Source: Rhipidocladum racemiflorum
Taxonomy: Eukaryota > Streptophyta > Magnoliopsida > Poales > Poaceae
NCBI GenBank assembly: GCA_036346355.1
Contig: CM070575.1
Coordinates: 63,121,915-63,185,914 of the forward strand
Length of the DNA stretch: 64,000 bases
Direction: 5' to 3'
Shown here: positions 48,055 through 59,728 of the stretch, in pieces
Layout of the letters: every line of letters starts with the position of its first letter
Position numbering within the stretch: the stretch's first letter is position 1
Notes under the pieces: model-generated
Seen by the model: the letters and a program-made list of their open reading frames with translations, nothing else
Database searches by the model: none
Told to the model about the DNA's origin: nothing
Position numbers and translations under genes: made by a program

Positions 48055-48862
48055 TGTAGATGCATGCACGCAGTACTGCGTCGAGTGGTCGATGCAAATT
48101 AACCTGGAAAGAGGTAGACGTCGTGACTCTCACAACACTACTTACGTCCTCTTGCCCGCCCATGCATGCAATGGATTATACTACTTGCTTTCCTTAATTG
48201 TGTTGGTCTTTTCTTACTTCATTAAATTGTGTTTTGGTTTTGGTGCCTTTACGAAAGCAAAAAATATATGGTTCTTTGCTTGGGGTCCAGCTAAAGCGAC
48301 TTGACGGCGGTCCCCTGCAGAAGAGCTAAAGAACAAGGTTGAATTACTCGATGGCTGCAAATTTTGAGAATCCATCCAACGCCGTCGACGCTCTAGATAA
48401 AAGAAAAGCGCGAAGCAGTTGTACGGTGGGAGTTTTTCACTGGTGGAAGTTTTTCACTCCTTCGGATAGGTTCAACTAGAACCTTCACAAACTTCGCGAA
48501 GCTAGGCTTCTCACAATTCCGTTAAGAGCTCTCGCGCATGACGCTCTACACTGTCTAGGTGACGGCAAACACCAAGAGTAACAAGTCTAGTCTTCACTCT
48601 GTTGGAAATGTGCACAATATTTTAATTCCAGATTTTACCAGGAAACAAATATCATAGATAAATACTGATGCACACAGTAAAACTAACAACAGTCTACACA
48701 GTGTACTTCCAAACATATATACTTAAGAAACAGAGTAAGATTGAGTCGAACGATCACGAACGACTTACAGTTGGGCTTGATGAAGAATAGGAAGCAGTGC
48801 ACCACAGACGCGATCGTGGAAGAAATCGACGACGAGGAAGAAGCAGAGCGGTCGTGCTGAAG
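48055..48862. repeat. Duplicated 0.8-kb block, copy 2
   Basis: Matches 43488-44289. It differs by a 12-base insertion near its start, a few small indels and scattered changes. Beyond 48862 only this copy continues as LTR-like sequence (to about 49005 and again from 49882). Confidence 0.9.
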
Positions 48863-49325
48863 CGCTACCCAGAAACCTTATTGCCGCCCCGTGTAGGTGA
48901 ACTCTGTGGCTTAGGCTCAGAGATACCATTCACCTTCCTTCACGGTGCATGCCGAGGAGGAAGGTTCAATAACTCAACACAACAGTACAGCTTATGCAGA
49001 GAGGACACTACTACAGAACAGGCAATCCTTACAGCCATATCACTGCCGGTTGGGCTAGAGGCGTCAGTGATAAAATATCACTGCCGGTTCGTAAGTTTCG
49101 CTACGCTGGAAACGTATCACTGCCGGTTTGAATAACCAATCGGCAGTGATAACACACTATCACTACCGGTTTATACCCAAAACCGGTAGTGATATTGGAA
49201 CTTTTACTGCCGGGTTTACTCTTTAACCGGCAGTGATATGTATTTTCCCACGCATTTGAGTGTAATCTGACCTTATTACTGCTGGTTCTGCGCAGAGCCA
49301 GCAGTGATAAGGTATTTATATATTC

Positions 49326-49388
49326 CCATGACTTGGATGCTTCAAAAATTGAACACTTAGCCAAAATTTGGAGCATCCAAGTCATGGT
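49326..49388. repeat. Hairpin inside the CACTA element
   Basis: CCATGACTTGGATGCTTCAAA pairs with TTTGGAGCATCCAAGTCATGG around a loop of about 20 bases. Confidence 0.8.
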
Positions 49389-49507
49389 AAAATTGATTAG
49401 CCAAAATTTGAAACATTCATGTCATGGTAAATTCGGAATATGAGAATATTAAAAACAGTGTTCGGGTGCTTTGTGAGGTTAAGGGGAGTGAGACGCATTA
49501 TATTTCA

Positions 49508-49612
49508 AATGCTATCATACCGACACACGGTACTAGATCATGTAAGAACTCTGAAGTTAAGCGTGCTCGGGCGAGGGTAGTACTAGGATGGGTGACCTCT
49601 TGGGAACTGCGT
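49508..49612 (+). pseudogene. 5S rRNA-derived sequence, near full length
   Basis: It reads ATGCTATCATACC, then GAACTCTGAAGTTAAGCGTGC, CGGGCGAG, AGTACTAGGATGGGTGACC and TTGGGAACT. The 5S start, A box, intermediate element and C box are all in order. The region around 20-45 of the rRNA is changed, so a functional rRNA is unlikely. Confidence 0.9.
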
Positions 49613-49633
49613 TAAAATCAACGATATAACTCA

Positions 49634-49704
49634 TTAGTTAAGCGTGCTTGGGCGAGAGTAATACTAACTAGGATTGGTGACCTCCTGTATCTCTTCGTGT
49701 TGTT
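49634..49704 (+). pseudogene. 5S rRNA-derived sequence, partial second copy
   Basis: Starts within the A box (GTTAAGCGTGCTTGGGCGAG) and continues through GGATTGGTGACCTCCTG to CTTCGTGTTG. It has a 4-base insertion after the intermediate element. Confidence 0.85.
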
Positions 49705-49884
49705 TTAAAACTGCCAGAATATTGAATATAAACATTTATATTCAATATCATCACTACTGGGTTTGGTGTGAACCGACAGAGATATCTATTATCACTGCCG
49801 GTTCCTAAGCCGGCAGTGATAATCCTGACCAATCACTGCCGTCTCTCATAACCGGCAGTGATGGCTTGTTTTGTAGTAGTGGGA

Positions 49885-50060
49885 GCAGGAAGAATGGAGG
49901 AATTCAACGTGTCAAGCTTGGACATCTCCAGGTGTTTTTATACACGCGCTCAATAACTGACAGTGTAATGGCTAATGTTGGCAGTTAATAGAATGTTTAA
50001 ATCGCATTTAAACATAATGAACAGAGAGAATTGCAAGATTCAGCAAAACAAAAATTAAGG
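49885..50060. repeat. LTR-like continuation of duplication copy 2
   Basis: Resumes the sequence interrupted by the CACTA insertion, with no coding capacity. Confidence 0.35.
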
Positions 50061-51600
50061 TGAATTCAAAGTACTAGGAGACACACTACGACACGGGCAC
50101 ACGGCGCGGTCGCTCGTTGCAAGTCACAAGTCACGCGGGTTTTCATACGAATACGCGTATACACGCGCGCGTGCGCGTATGTGTTTAGCCACTGTCCACC
50201 ATATGCCATTCTCATGCCAAGTGTCATATTAATCAAGAGGTGGGAAGGACTCCACCTTTTATATTGCATTTCCTCTACTTGGCTAGGCAATATGGTACTA
50301 AACCTTGTGTGCTTTGGAATTAATAGAAATGGGCCACCCATGGGTCAATTTCTAACACATTTGAGCTTCACCTAGTGCAACACATGTGCATCCGGTGACT
50401 CCTAAGTGCAACACATGTATCGGGATCCTCCTCAAGTGAAACACATGCACAATGAGGCTCTCAACCCACTCTAGATGCAACACATGCAATCTAGTCTTAC
50501 TCTTGAGCTCAAATATCAAATTGGAGAGTGCAACACATGCACTTCACTCCCAAGAACACCTAAAAAGCATTAACCAGCAAATGCCCCAAGGGGTCTTATA
50601 TGGCCCCCCACTCCAAAACTAGCCGTTGAAGGGCAAAAAGGGCGAAATCAGCAAATCCTGATACTACCGCCCAACTAGGGTCGGTAGTACCGGCCTCCAT
50701 GCCAACGGCTAGAAAACTAGCTGTTGCATAGGAAACCCGGTACTACCGCAGGCACAATCTCGGTAGTACCGCTCCTCTGGCAGTACCGCACATGGCTCAA
50801 CTCTAGAAAACAACCTTTTTTGGAGATTAGGTACCGGCAGCTAAACCCCGGTACTACCGGACCAACGGCAGTACCGGCCCACACAAGCGGTAGTGCCGGC
50901 CTCAGAAAAGCCTCTTCTGGAAAATAAGTACCGCTTCACAAATAGTAGTAGTACTGGCTAGCAAAGCATCGACGCCATACGGTGGTATCGGTTAGCAAGA
51001 TTACTCGCGTAATAATCACGCCGCATACTTCCAGGAGAAAAATAGGATTTTGTTAAAAAAAAATAGGATTTTCAACAAAAATCATTTATCCAAAAGCTCA
51101 ACATACAATTCTTTGAGCCATATGGTGATCAACACATGATCAAACCTAATCGCAAAACACATACAAATTCTCAACTTATGCTCAAAGAATTTCAATCGAA
51201 CTTCAACAAATTTACGAAAACACATTTTGCAAACACCTCAAGATATATTTGCAAAAACGTATTAAACAAATAAATCCCGGAGTCTATGAGATTAATCCTC
51301 TTAGCCATGTGATGGTCAACACGAGACCACGTCAACTTGCAAACCCCCGTTGCAAGCCCTATGCACATGCTCTCAGGATCCCAAACTCATAGACCTCCCG
51401 TTTATTCGCACAATAAATTTGCAAATAATAATTAAATATTTTACGTTTGAGCATTCTCTTTTTCAATACATGGAAAAGTCTAGCTACAAGCAAACACCAA
51501 ATCAACTTAAATTTACTTGAGCATCCTCGTTTTGCAATACATGCAAAACCTAGCTCAAAGCAAACTCTAAATAAACTCAAATGCACGAGTTGACGGCCCT
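50060..51600 (-). mobile_element. Probable Gypsy LTR-like segment with GGTACTACCG motifs, second copy
   Basis: Same layout as 12040-13545: minus-strand TATA-like TATAA near 50597, GGTACTACCG motifs at 50650-50990. There is also a run of TGCAACACATG repeats at 50375-50540. LTR ends were not determined. Confidence 0.45.
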
Positions 51601-51636
51601 TTTGTCAACTAAGCCTTTTTTTTTTTAGTAGTATGT

Positions 51637-51815
51637 GTCTTTGGGGTGCCTTTACTAGAGCAAAAATATATGGTTCTTTGCTTGGAGTCCGCTAAAGTGA
51701 CTTGACGGCGGTCCTGCAGAAGAGCTAAAGAACAAAGGTTGAATTGCGGTCCTGCTAATTAAAGAAACGTGCGCCGACTCTCTAGATAAAAGAAAAGCGC
51801 GAAGTAGTCCTACAT
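51637..51815. repeat. Partial third copy of the 0.8-kb block
   Basis: Matches the middle of 43488-44289 (GGTGCCTTTAC, GACTTGACGGCGGTCC, TAGATAAAAGAAAAGCGCG) with deletions. Confidence 0.75.
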
Positions 51816-51829
51816 ATGACTGTTAGAGT

Positions 51830-52060
51830 TAATTTTGTAAATGGACTAGAGTCTGAGTTTTGAAAGTTTTAGTTGGAGTTGATAGGATGAGAAATCCAAA
51901 TAAGACAAGGAAAATGGAAACCTATTACGTTTCTTAGGGTTTTAGTTTGGGTATAAATTAGACGTAGTACTGAGTTTTGCAAACAAGAGATCAAGAAATA
52001 ATAAAGAGAAAATTGTCCTAATGTTTTTTGGTGTTTTATTTCAATAATTGGTATTAGAGC
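51830..52060 (+). mobile_element. Copia-type LTR with adjacent primer-binding site
   Basis: An LTR-like segment begins TGTTAGAGTTAATTTTG, contains GGGTATAAATTAG as a TATA box and AATAATAAAG as a poly(A)-type signal. It is followed by TTGGTATTAGAGC, one base off the iMet primer site TGGTATCAGAGC. No pol follows. Confidence 0.6.
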
Positions 52061-52244
52061 GAGATTCTAATCTTTGTGTCGCACTTGTTCCGGGCGAGGT
52101 CACCACTTGTAACATTCAAAAAATGGGCCTAACAGAAATTGTGCATTTCAAAAAAAAAAAAGCCAAAAATCTAAATTTATAATTTTTACTCTTTAATTTG
52201 GAATTAATTCAAAAACAAAATCAATTTCCACTCAGCGTGCCGAT

Positions 52245-52725
52245 TTATAATTTCCATGAAATTTAGGAAAACTTTTGACAAATTTTCCTTGAATTTTTTC
52301 AATTTCCACTCAGCGTGCCGATTTTCGATGTAAATCGATTGAAAATCGGTAAAATCGGTCGGCTTTCGAATGATTTCGCCGATGTTTGACAGCGGAGTTC
52401 AAACATTTGACTTTGAAATTTTTGTTCGGTTTCTACCGATTTTTGACGAAAATCGATACCGTCGGAGGAGCGATTTTCGAGCTCGATTCGGTAAGAGGTA
52501 AACCCTGTTGCTACTAGGACGCATATTTGAAACTGCTAGAGCTGCAAACTGACGACACTAGATGATGATAATTGTTTTTGCACTCCATGGATGATTGCTA
52601 CGAAAGCCCCCTCTTTTTTTAAGCATTTCAGGCATGAGAAAGCCTCTTTGGAAATCATTGTAGAGTATGGATACCATTCAGCTCCTACGAGCAGGACAAG
52701 GTACATGGATGTTACTGAAAAGATC
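52245..52725. repeat. Dispersed duplicated block, copy 2
   Basis: Matches 28300-28757. It contains the hAT-like end GGTAAACCCTG at 52497-52507. It reads on without the LTR that interrupts copy 1. Confidence 0.7.
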
Positions 52726-52729
52726 GCAA

Positions 52730-53230
52730 CAAAGAGGAATAAGGAGAGCATGCTAGAGAAAGCGAAAAAAACAAATCGCAAAACGCCCATTCATGGATCA
52801 TCTCTCGCTACATTATGAAATTGATGCTCTCTTGTATCTCAGGCGAGGTTTACGGTTTACCGGTGATATATTCTCCCTTACTGGTGATATTTGGTCGTCC
52901 AATGTTCAAAATTATCACATGATTTGCAACACTTATGTGATCTACCACTACTTATAAAAGCGGAAGGATGAACTCACATGCAATTCTCACAACATTTGAA
53001 ATTTACTGGTGATATATTCTCTCTTACAATATCGTAGTCGTGTTTACATCGCTTTGTACAATGTATTTGATGTTCAAAAGATCGTTAACATATGGTATTG
53101 TGTCATGAATGGATGAACAAAGGGACAATTATGACGTGAGAAGTGCTTCTATGCTTTTTCAGAAAAAAAAAAACTGCACGAATCTAAAAGTATTTACACT
53201 AATTAAAGCAAGGGCAGTTTAGTCTCTCTG
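52730..53230. other. Intergenic, no gene recognised
   Basis: A 75-residue plus frame overlapping 52591-52818 is not assignable. Nothing else is seen. Confidence 0.3.
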
Positions 53231-53324
53231 TATTTTGTTACGGCCCGTGGATCCGAATCTCAACCCGAGGGCCTAACCCAACCTCTCTCTGCCTCCCCTC
53301 GATCCCCTTCCATCGCAACCGCTC

Positions 53325-53530
53325 CCGTCAATCCTCCGCCTCCCATCGCTCGCCACCTCCGCCTCCCGTCGCTCGGCTCCTCCTCCGCCCCCCTTCGCTC
53401 GCCACCTCCGCCTCCCGTCGCTCGGCTCCTCCTCCGCCCCCCTTCGCTCGCCACCTCCTCCACCCGTCTCTCGCCTCCTCCTCTGCCTCCCATCGCTCGC
53501 CACCTCCTCCACCCGGCGTCCAAGCCTCCC
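53325..53530. repeat. GC-rich minisatellite
   Basis: Units of about 50-65 bp built from CGCTCGCCACCTCCGCCTCC and GTCGCTCGGCTCCTCCTCCG. Confidence 0.8.
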
Positions 53531-53559
53531 AGCACCACCCGCCGCTGCATCCTCCTCCC

Positions 53560-53958
53560 TACCTGCGTCGCTAGTAGATCCCAATCCAGCCCGAGGCCCT
53601 AACCTAGCCACAATCCACCTCACCGTCGATCCCCTTCTTTCCTAACCGTTCGCTGCAACCTCAGCCGATGAAATCGCTTCGACCTCCGCCCGAAATCCCC
53701 TCGCGCACCGGAGAAAGTAAAACGCCGCCACCATCGAACCCCTCCCTTCCCCCTACGCGCCCGCCGCGCCGCGCTGCCTCCGTCCCCACCCGCCAATTCA
53801 CGACCTCCCTCCGGAGCTCGGATTCGTGTGTGGGAAGATCCGGGCCTCGCCGTCGCCTGGGCGCGGATTCGGTGGCAGAAATTGGGTCTTTGTGGGGGCG
53901 GGTGTGCTAGATTTCGCGTCGCCAGCGCCGATTCGGGCTTGAGAGCCCCAGTCTGGTG
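53560..53958 (+). promoter_or_regulatory. GC-rich exon-like island, possible 5' UTR exon of a disrupted gene
   Basis: Pyrimidine-rich GC island followed by a good splice donor (CAGTCTG then GTGAGATTCC, about 53956) and more than 1 kb of T-rich, intron-like DNA up to the LTR insertion at 55151. No coding exon is recognised downstream. Confidence 0.35.
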
Positions 53959-53959
53959 A

Positions 53960-55145
53960 GATTCCTGGCTCCCTCTGCCTGTTATGTTTCTAAATTACCT
54001 CAGTACAGTACTTCTTTTACTACTTACCTGTTGTGTCATGAAATGGGGCGATTGTAATTGGTGGGTCGTCGTGTTTGGTAGATGAGCTGATTCACGTGGA
54101 ATGTTGATTTGTTTGCGGTAGAAGGCATGGAGGGTTTTTTTAGGCTGGAATCTGATGGCTGCGATCGATATAAGTTTATGGCTACACCCTTCTGTGCTTT
54201 AGCATGGAAATATGCTGTTCAGAGCTTGTTATTAGGCTAGATTTCCATTAGAATTCAATTATGTCTTCTCTGTGTTTTTTAACCGGCAACGCAAATTCTG
54301 AGATATTGTAGGAATGGTGTCTTGTAAAATGTCAAGAGAGTTAAAAAAAAATGCCCTTTCGCTTCAACCACCTACTGATAAGCTGTGGATTATTCAATTA
54401 TTTATGTCAGCTCCTAGCTGAACTTACTTGGTAATAGCAAATGGCGATTATATATCCTTGTGCCCATATCTATTCTTTTTAGACCAAACTAACCTGCTAC
54501 ATACTTCATCTGGATTTGTTTTTGCGAGGGTTCATTTGGATTTTGATATGGAATTAACTCTCCCAAAGTTTTGGAAAGAATTTAGTATTTTTGAATTTTT
54601 TTCCTTTGGACTTTAAAAAAAAAATTTGTCTAAGCAAACTAGCCATGAAAGTGATCCATTATACTTATGGATGGATTGATGTATTGTGACTTTATATTTC
54701 AAGTTTTATTTCCTTGACATCATTTCAATGATTTTATGAAACACATAACAAGATGTGGCAATGTTCTTTCCAGATAATTAATATGTTTGCTTATTTGTTT
54801 GGCAATTTTTCTCTTATTAACGGGACATGGCACAATTAATGCTGAACGAAACTCAAGGGGAAAATTTTTGTCGGGATGGGTAAATTGATCTACATGTTTT
54901 CTTAGTAAGCAATAGTCCTACTTAATGGTTAGCATCTTATATCAAGCTGAAGTAGAAGGAAATATATATCATGTTGTGTTATACCGTATAAAAGTTCTTG
55001 CATACATGAAGTGATGTATATATAACTTTATAGAATTGGCATTACTTTACATGGCATGGGCACATAGCATTGAATCATATAATTGATTACACACTTTGTC
55101 TGGGATTCCATAGGTACCTGGCTATTGGTTTACCTTAAAAACATC
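53960..55145. other. T-rich, intron-like DNA, no gene recognised
   Basis: Only short frames. The composition resembles grass introns. Confidence 0.3.
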
Positions 55146-55150
55146 ATTGG

Positions 55151-58100
55151 TGTGAGACCCCGGATCGGCTATCCGGAATCTCCTGTGTATTGCTCCTTTG
55201 AGTCATCATGCCTTGAAGTCAAAAGGGGGAACTCGATTAACCTTCTATAGAAGTTTTTAGGGAAAGTAAGGTCCAATTTACATTCTAAAAAGGTGAAGAA
55301 GTAATCAATAAGGTGAAGATAAGAAACAACTTCCATGACGAAGATAAGAATAGAAAGAGAGAAAAGGAGAGAATAGCACTTTATTAGATTTTTCTTTTTA
55401 GAACATAAGTTTTGAAGCTTCCTAAAAACGACCATTCTAACTAAGGACACGTCCTACAGTCGATATGGCTCTGATACCACCGCTGTGAGACCCCGGATCG
55501 GCTATCCAGAATCTCCTGTGTATTTTTGTACTAGTCCCAGATCAGTAGCTAGTACACACAGTCCAACAGTGAAGAATCAACAGCCATATCACGATTACAT
55601 ATAACCAAATAGTAATAACACCAAATAAAAGCAAAGACCTTATGGTCGAGGTTTACCATTACGGCCTGAACAGGCTGAAAAACTGGAATAACTGCAGCGG
55701 AAGAAGACAACATCAAGAGGTGACCCATCCATATGCCCACAGGCAACCGAGTGGGGTACGCGTCCTAGTCCTTGGAATCTTCTTTGACAGCTTTCTTCAC
55801 TTCTGAGATATGTTTAGAATGTAGCATGTGAGTACATAAAGTACTCAGCAAGTCTGGGAAAATGCATAATGCAGGGCTATCCAATCCAAGGATGGCTTAA
55901 TATGGTTCTTTTGCGCAAGTCAACACTTTCAAAAACTTTACATGTAATATTTTTCATAAAGCCATTTTCACAATTATTTGTACATTTGCAATTATTTATA
56001 ACTTCTAGTGAAGGTTCTAGCCACCAATCACTAGTATACAGGCTCTAACCGCCAGATCTTAAAAGATCAAGGTTCAATCCATCCACATGACTCTGTCTAC
56101 CATGGTTCAGAAAACAGGTTCAATCCACCTACCTGGCTTTAGCCGCCAGAAGCACATCCGACAGTTCTAACCACTCCCGGATCCCAAATCATCAGTTTTT
56201 AAAACAAATACAAAAGTCTACCAATATGAAAGCATTCTTCGCTTTGCCTTTGACCGTAGGCGCGGCTATTCGAATAGTTTTAACTCTGCAGAGGTGTACA
56301 ACTTTACTCACAAGACATGATATTCTCTTGATGCCAAGCTATTAGCACACTTCCTTAGGTATGCCGGCAGAGATATCATGACAAGGCCTTTACAATGTAT
56401 ACGCCTAACCCGACTCACTCGCTGAGGTTTAACCGCTGTTAGGGTTCTATCTACCCAAGATGTAAGCCCCTTTTGCGCCGTGGAGTACAACTTGCCTCTA
56501 TCCTAAGACTCCACATTCCACCAACTCAAGTAGTCTAAGTTAGGTTTCTACAAATTATTTAGCCAGGTCGTACCATGTTAGACATGTGGTAGTACAGTTA
56601 TGTTTAGAATGGAGACAATCATAAGCGTCGGTCCTTAATTGACTCGGGGCGGTAATTGCACAATGAAAACTAGTGCTCTATCCGCACCCGCTAGACAAAC
56701 CATTCCGCCCAAGTCCAAACCATTTTTTATTTTATTTTTATTTTGTAAACCAACGGCAATACTCTTTGCCTATAACTTCCAACACAAGTTTTCAAGAGTT
56801 ATAAGAAATTCCCACCCATAGGTGCATACTGACCGATTGCGAGTCTAAGCATTTCTACCGACCTGCTTTATTCCACCATTAGTTTATTTATAGTTTTCAA
56901 ATCTCAGAGTTGATAAAAATTATTATAATCAATTCTATAATCTCCAACATTCAGGAGATCACCAAGATTCCCCCATTATTATCATGGCACTATATAATCC
57001 AGTCCAATTTAGTACTCCAACAAGTAAAGTCTATATCATGTGCCATCATAACTCCAAAATCATGCCAAGCTACTATCATCATTGTATATGAAACAATCTC
57101 CCCAAAATATAAGTCTCATTATCGATTACCCATCATCCATACATCGATTAATTTTGTAATCTACTTGATCCACCTAGAATAATTCATAATCTAATCCCAA
57201 GCATCTTTTAACAAAGATTCCTCAGAACCAAGATCTCATTAATTCCCCGACAATAGTGGTTTCCATAACAATGATACCAGATCAATTAAACAAATCACAC
57301 ACAATCCACATTATTCATAATTCCACATAAATGGTTATCGCGAAACCATATTTCACAAAATCATCTACTAAACCACCGAGTATGATTTTCAATATTATAC
57401 ATTTAATCCATCGAGTATATTTGATAATATCGTTTACTAAATCATCGAGTATCATTGTCAATATCACCTATTTTAACCCTTCACATTGTCGTCTCTAAAT
57501 CACATAGTATGATTGTTAAAATCCACCGAGATATAATTCACCACTTATTCTATTTGATCCACAAGTGTGATCCTCAATGTCATTTATTTAATTTATCAAC
57601 TATTATTCTTAAGATCAAACATCTTACAATATTCCTCCAATCCATACAAATTATATTACGAACTACTATCACTATCCAACTCCTTAATATTTCAATTATC
57701 ACCATTCATAGATCAATTTTATACTGACTACCCCCACATCACTAATATTCATGTAATCTCCAATCAAGTTGGGGTCTAGCTCCAATCTACATTCTATACT
57801 AATATGTTCCTTCCAAACTGTCTTCCAAATAGTCTTTCCTCTAATCAAAGAATATTTTATCAAAAGTAATTATTATGGTGGATTACTGTACTAGGGCGAC
57901 AAAGGATCATGGATAACAATATCAAGGAGGTATGAACAACGGGTATAATTAATAGCCTAACGTTAACATCGTCATTTTATATAAATAACAATGCAATTGG
58001 TAAAACATTATAAAACATTTATAAATCATGGGTTCAACATGCGTTAAGGAGACTTGCCTCGGTCACAACGAGAATGTCGAACTCTTGAAGTCCGGCGGCG

Positions 58101-58440
58101 GAGTCGGCGGGATCATCGGCTACGCGCAAAACGGTAAAATAAATAAATAACAATAAAATAAATGAAATCCAAAAATTATAAAAGTAGTACTGGCAGGTAG
58201 ATCTTGAATTTATATGAATTTAGGAATTTGAACGGAGTCAATCGGAGTTCGGACAGAAAAGTTATGAGCGTCCGAAGTTTGAAAAAAAATCTGGAAAATG
58301 GAAAACGAGGGAATATTCCTCGGAATCTTTTTTTGGCTGATTTTTCCAATGGGTGAGTCTATGAATGGTGGGCCCTAACTTTCATAGAGATGGGGGTTCT
58401 TCCCCATTGGATGTCAAAGCCAAGAAACAGAGGAGCTAGA
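55151..58440 (-). mobile_element. Gypsy LTR derivative: LTR, primer site, leader and 40 bp of the other LTR
   Basis: On the minus strand the LTR (right part, to 55484) ends TCTCACA. It is followed by TGGTATCAGAGC (55468-55479), an exact tRNA-iMet primer site, then a leader to 55191. Next come only the last 40 bases of a second LTR (55151-55190). The far end of the main LTR is missing. Same family as 28758 and 59729. Confidence 0.8.
55468..55479 (-). other. tRNA-iMet primer-binding site
   Basis: Minus-strand TGGTATCAGAGC, four bases inside the LTR edge. It fixes the orientation of this LTR family. Confidence 0.92.
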
Positions 58441-58464
58441 AACTCCATGCGCCGGCGAGGTGGG

Positions 58465-58652
58465 GAGGAGCTAGATACAATGCATCGTTTTTTTGATATG
58501 GTTTCATCATTAAATATCCATCTACTACCTTCTCATTACCGAATGCATCCCACGCCTCTTTCTTCACATCTAGAAACCATCAGTACTTCCAATGCTAAGT
58601 TCTACCGTTTCTTAAGCTAAAGCATTCAATGAAGAAACTGTTTCTAGTTCAA
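58465..58652. repeat. Fragment of the host repeat seen at 36246-37335, without nested MITEs
   Basis: Matches 36330-36478 joined directly to 36864-36898. It is cut on the right by the CACTA end at 58653. Confidence 0.85.
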
Positions 58653-59462
58653 CACTACTACAGAAAGGCTTATATTAGACTCCTCATCACAGACGGTTTT
58701 ATAGTGCAACCGTCAGTGACAACAGCATAGACGGTTTTTTGGCTAAAACCGTCTGTGATGAGGCCGCATCACAGACGGTTTTAGCAAAAAACCGTCTGTG
58801 ATGAGAGTTGTGATGAGGCAGGGCACATGACAGACGGTTCTTGTGTAAAATCGTTTGTGATAAGAGCCATATCGCAGACGGTCTTAAGCAAAAACCATCT
58901 GTGATGAGACGGGGCACATGACAGACGGCTTTTGACAAAAATCGTCTCTGAAGAGGGCCACATCGCAGACGGTCTTAGCCAAAAACCGTCTGTGATGTGC
59001 ACGTTCGGTGAAATGGTAAAAACACTATAACTTCTAACTCATAACTCTGATTTTGGTGTTCTTGTGCTTTCTGGAATCAGCACGATGAGGTCTTCAATTT
59101 CTCCTCTAGGCATAAAGTCTGATTCGGTTTGCAAGTAGGAAATCTGAGTACGTTTGGTAAAACAGTCATAACTTTTGACTTGTAACTCCGATCGGTGCGT
59201 TCTTTGGCTCGTTGAAAAGATAAGCGCGGGAAAATCAGATGGTCGAATCCTGAATTTTTGGGTGAGTACGTGCATGCGAGAAAATCAGAATTCCAAAAAA
59301 ACGTCGTTTAGTCCCTCAAAACGGCCTCCGAAGTTTTGTATTCGTTTCGGTCTTTTTTGTTGTGTTTTCATGATCTCCAAACTGTATTCGGAGTATGAGA
59401 ATACTAAAATCGGTGGTCCGGTGCTCTGTGAGGTTAAGGGGAGGGGGATACATTATATTTCA

Positions 59463-59576
59463 GATGCTATCATACCAACATTATAGTATCAGATCATATA
59501 AGAACTCTGAAGTTAAGCGTGCTTGGGCAAGAGCAGTACTAGGATGAGTGATCGCTTGGGAAGTGCCTGTATTGTG
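59463..59576 (+). pseudogene. 5S rRNA-derived sequence in the second CACTA
   Basis: Reads GATGCTATCATACC, AGAACTCTGAAGTTAAGCGTG, CTTGGGC, AGTACTAGGATGAGTGA and TTGGGAAGT. The A box is intact. The C box region has changes (GAGTGATCGC for GGGTGACCTC). Confidence 0.88.
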
Positions 59577-59587
59577 TTTAAATCAGC

Positions 59588-59621
59588 GATATAGCTCAGA
59601 AGTTAAGTGTTCTTGGGCACT
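59588..59621 (+). pseudogene. 5S rRNA-derived sequence, partial second copy
   Basis: GAAGTTAAGTGTTCTTGGGCAC follows a spacer (AAATCAGCGATATAGCTCA) that matches the spacer at 49614-49633. Confidence 0.8.
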
Positions 59622-59728
59622 TACAAAGTACATACATGAGAATACATGAGAATTAATCAAAATTACTAATAAAATGAAAAATCAACATCACAGACGATTC
59701 TAAATTGGAACTGTCTGTAATGTGCACT

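Larger units (their letters stand above)
49006..49881. mobile_element. Complete non-autonomous CACTA element, 876 bp, carrying 5S rRNA-derived DNA
   Basis: Ends CACTACTACAGAACAGGC and the inverse of GCTTGTTTTGTAGTAGTG, with a perfect 3-bp duplication GGA (49003-49005 and 49882-49884). Subterminal motifs ATCACTGCCGGTT/AACCGGCAGTGAT are repeated at both ends. The middle holds a hairpin (49326-49388) and a 5S-rRNA-like pair (49508-49704). It has no protein-coding capacity. Confidence 0.93.
58653..59728. mobile_element. CACTA left end and interior
   Basis: Starts CACTACTACAGAAAGGC. Six or more CACAGACGGTT/AACCGTCTGTGATG palindromic units follow to about 59000, then a 5S-derived module (59463-59621). 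Its first 40 bases match the inverse of the end at 42157. No right terminus is found in the window. Confidence 0.8.

Noticed and set aside
49508..49612. Functional 5S rRNA gene
   Set aside because: Bases corresponding to the 20-45 region are altered, it sits singly inside a transposon, and a partial copy follows.
53260..53623. Gly/Arg-rich minus-strand frames
   Set aside because: Translation of a GC-rich minisatellite.
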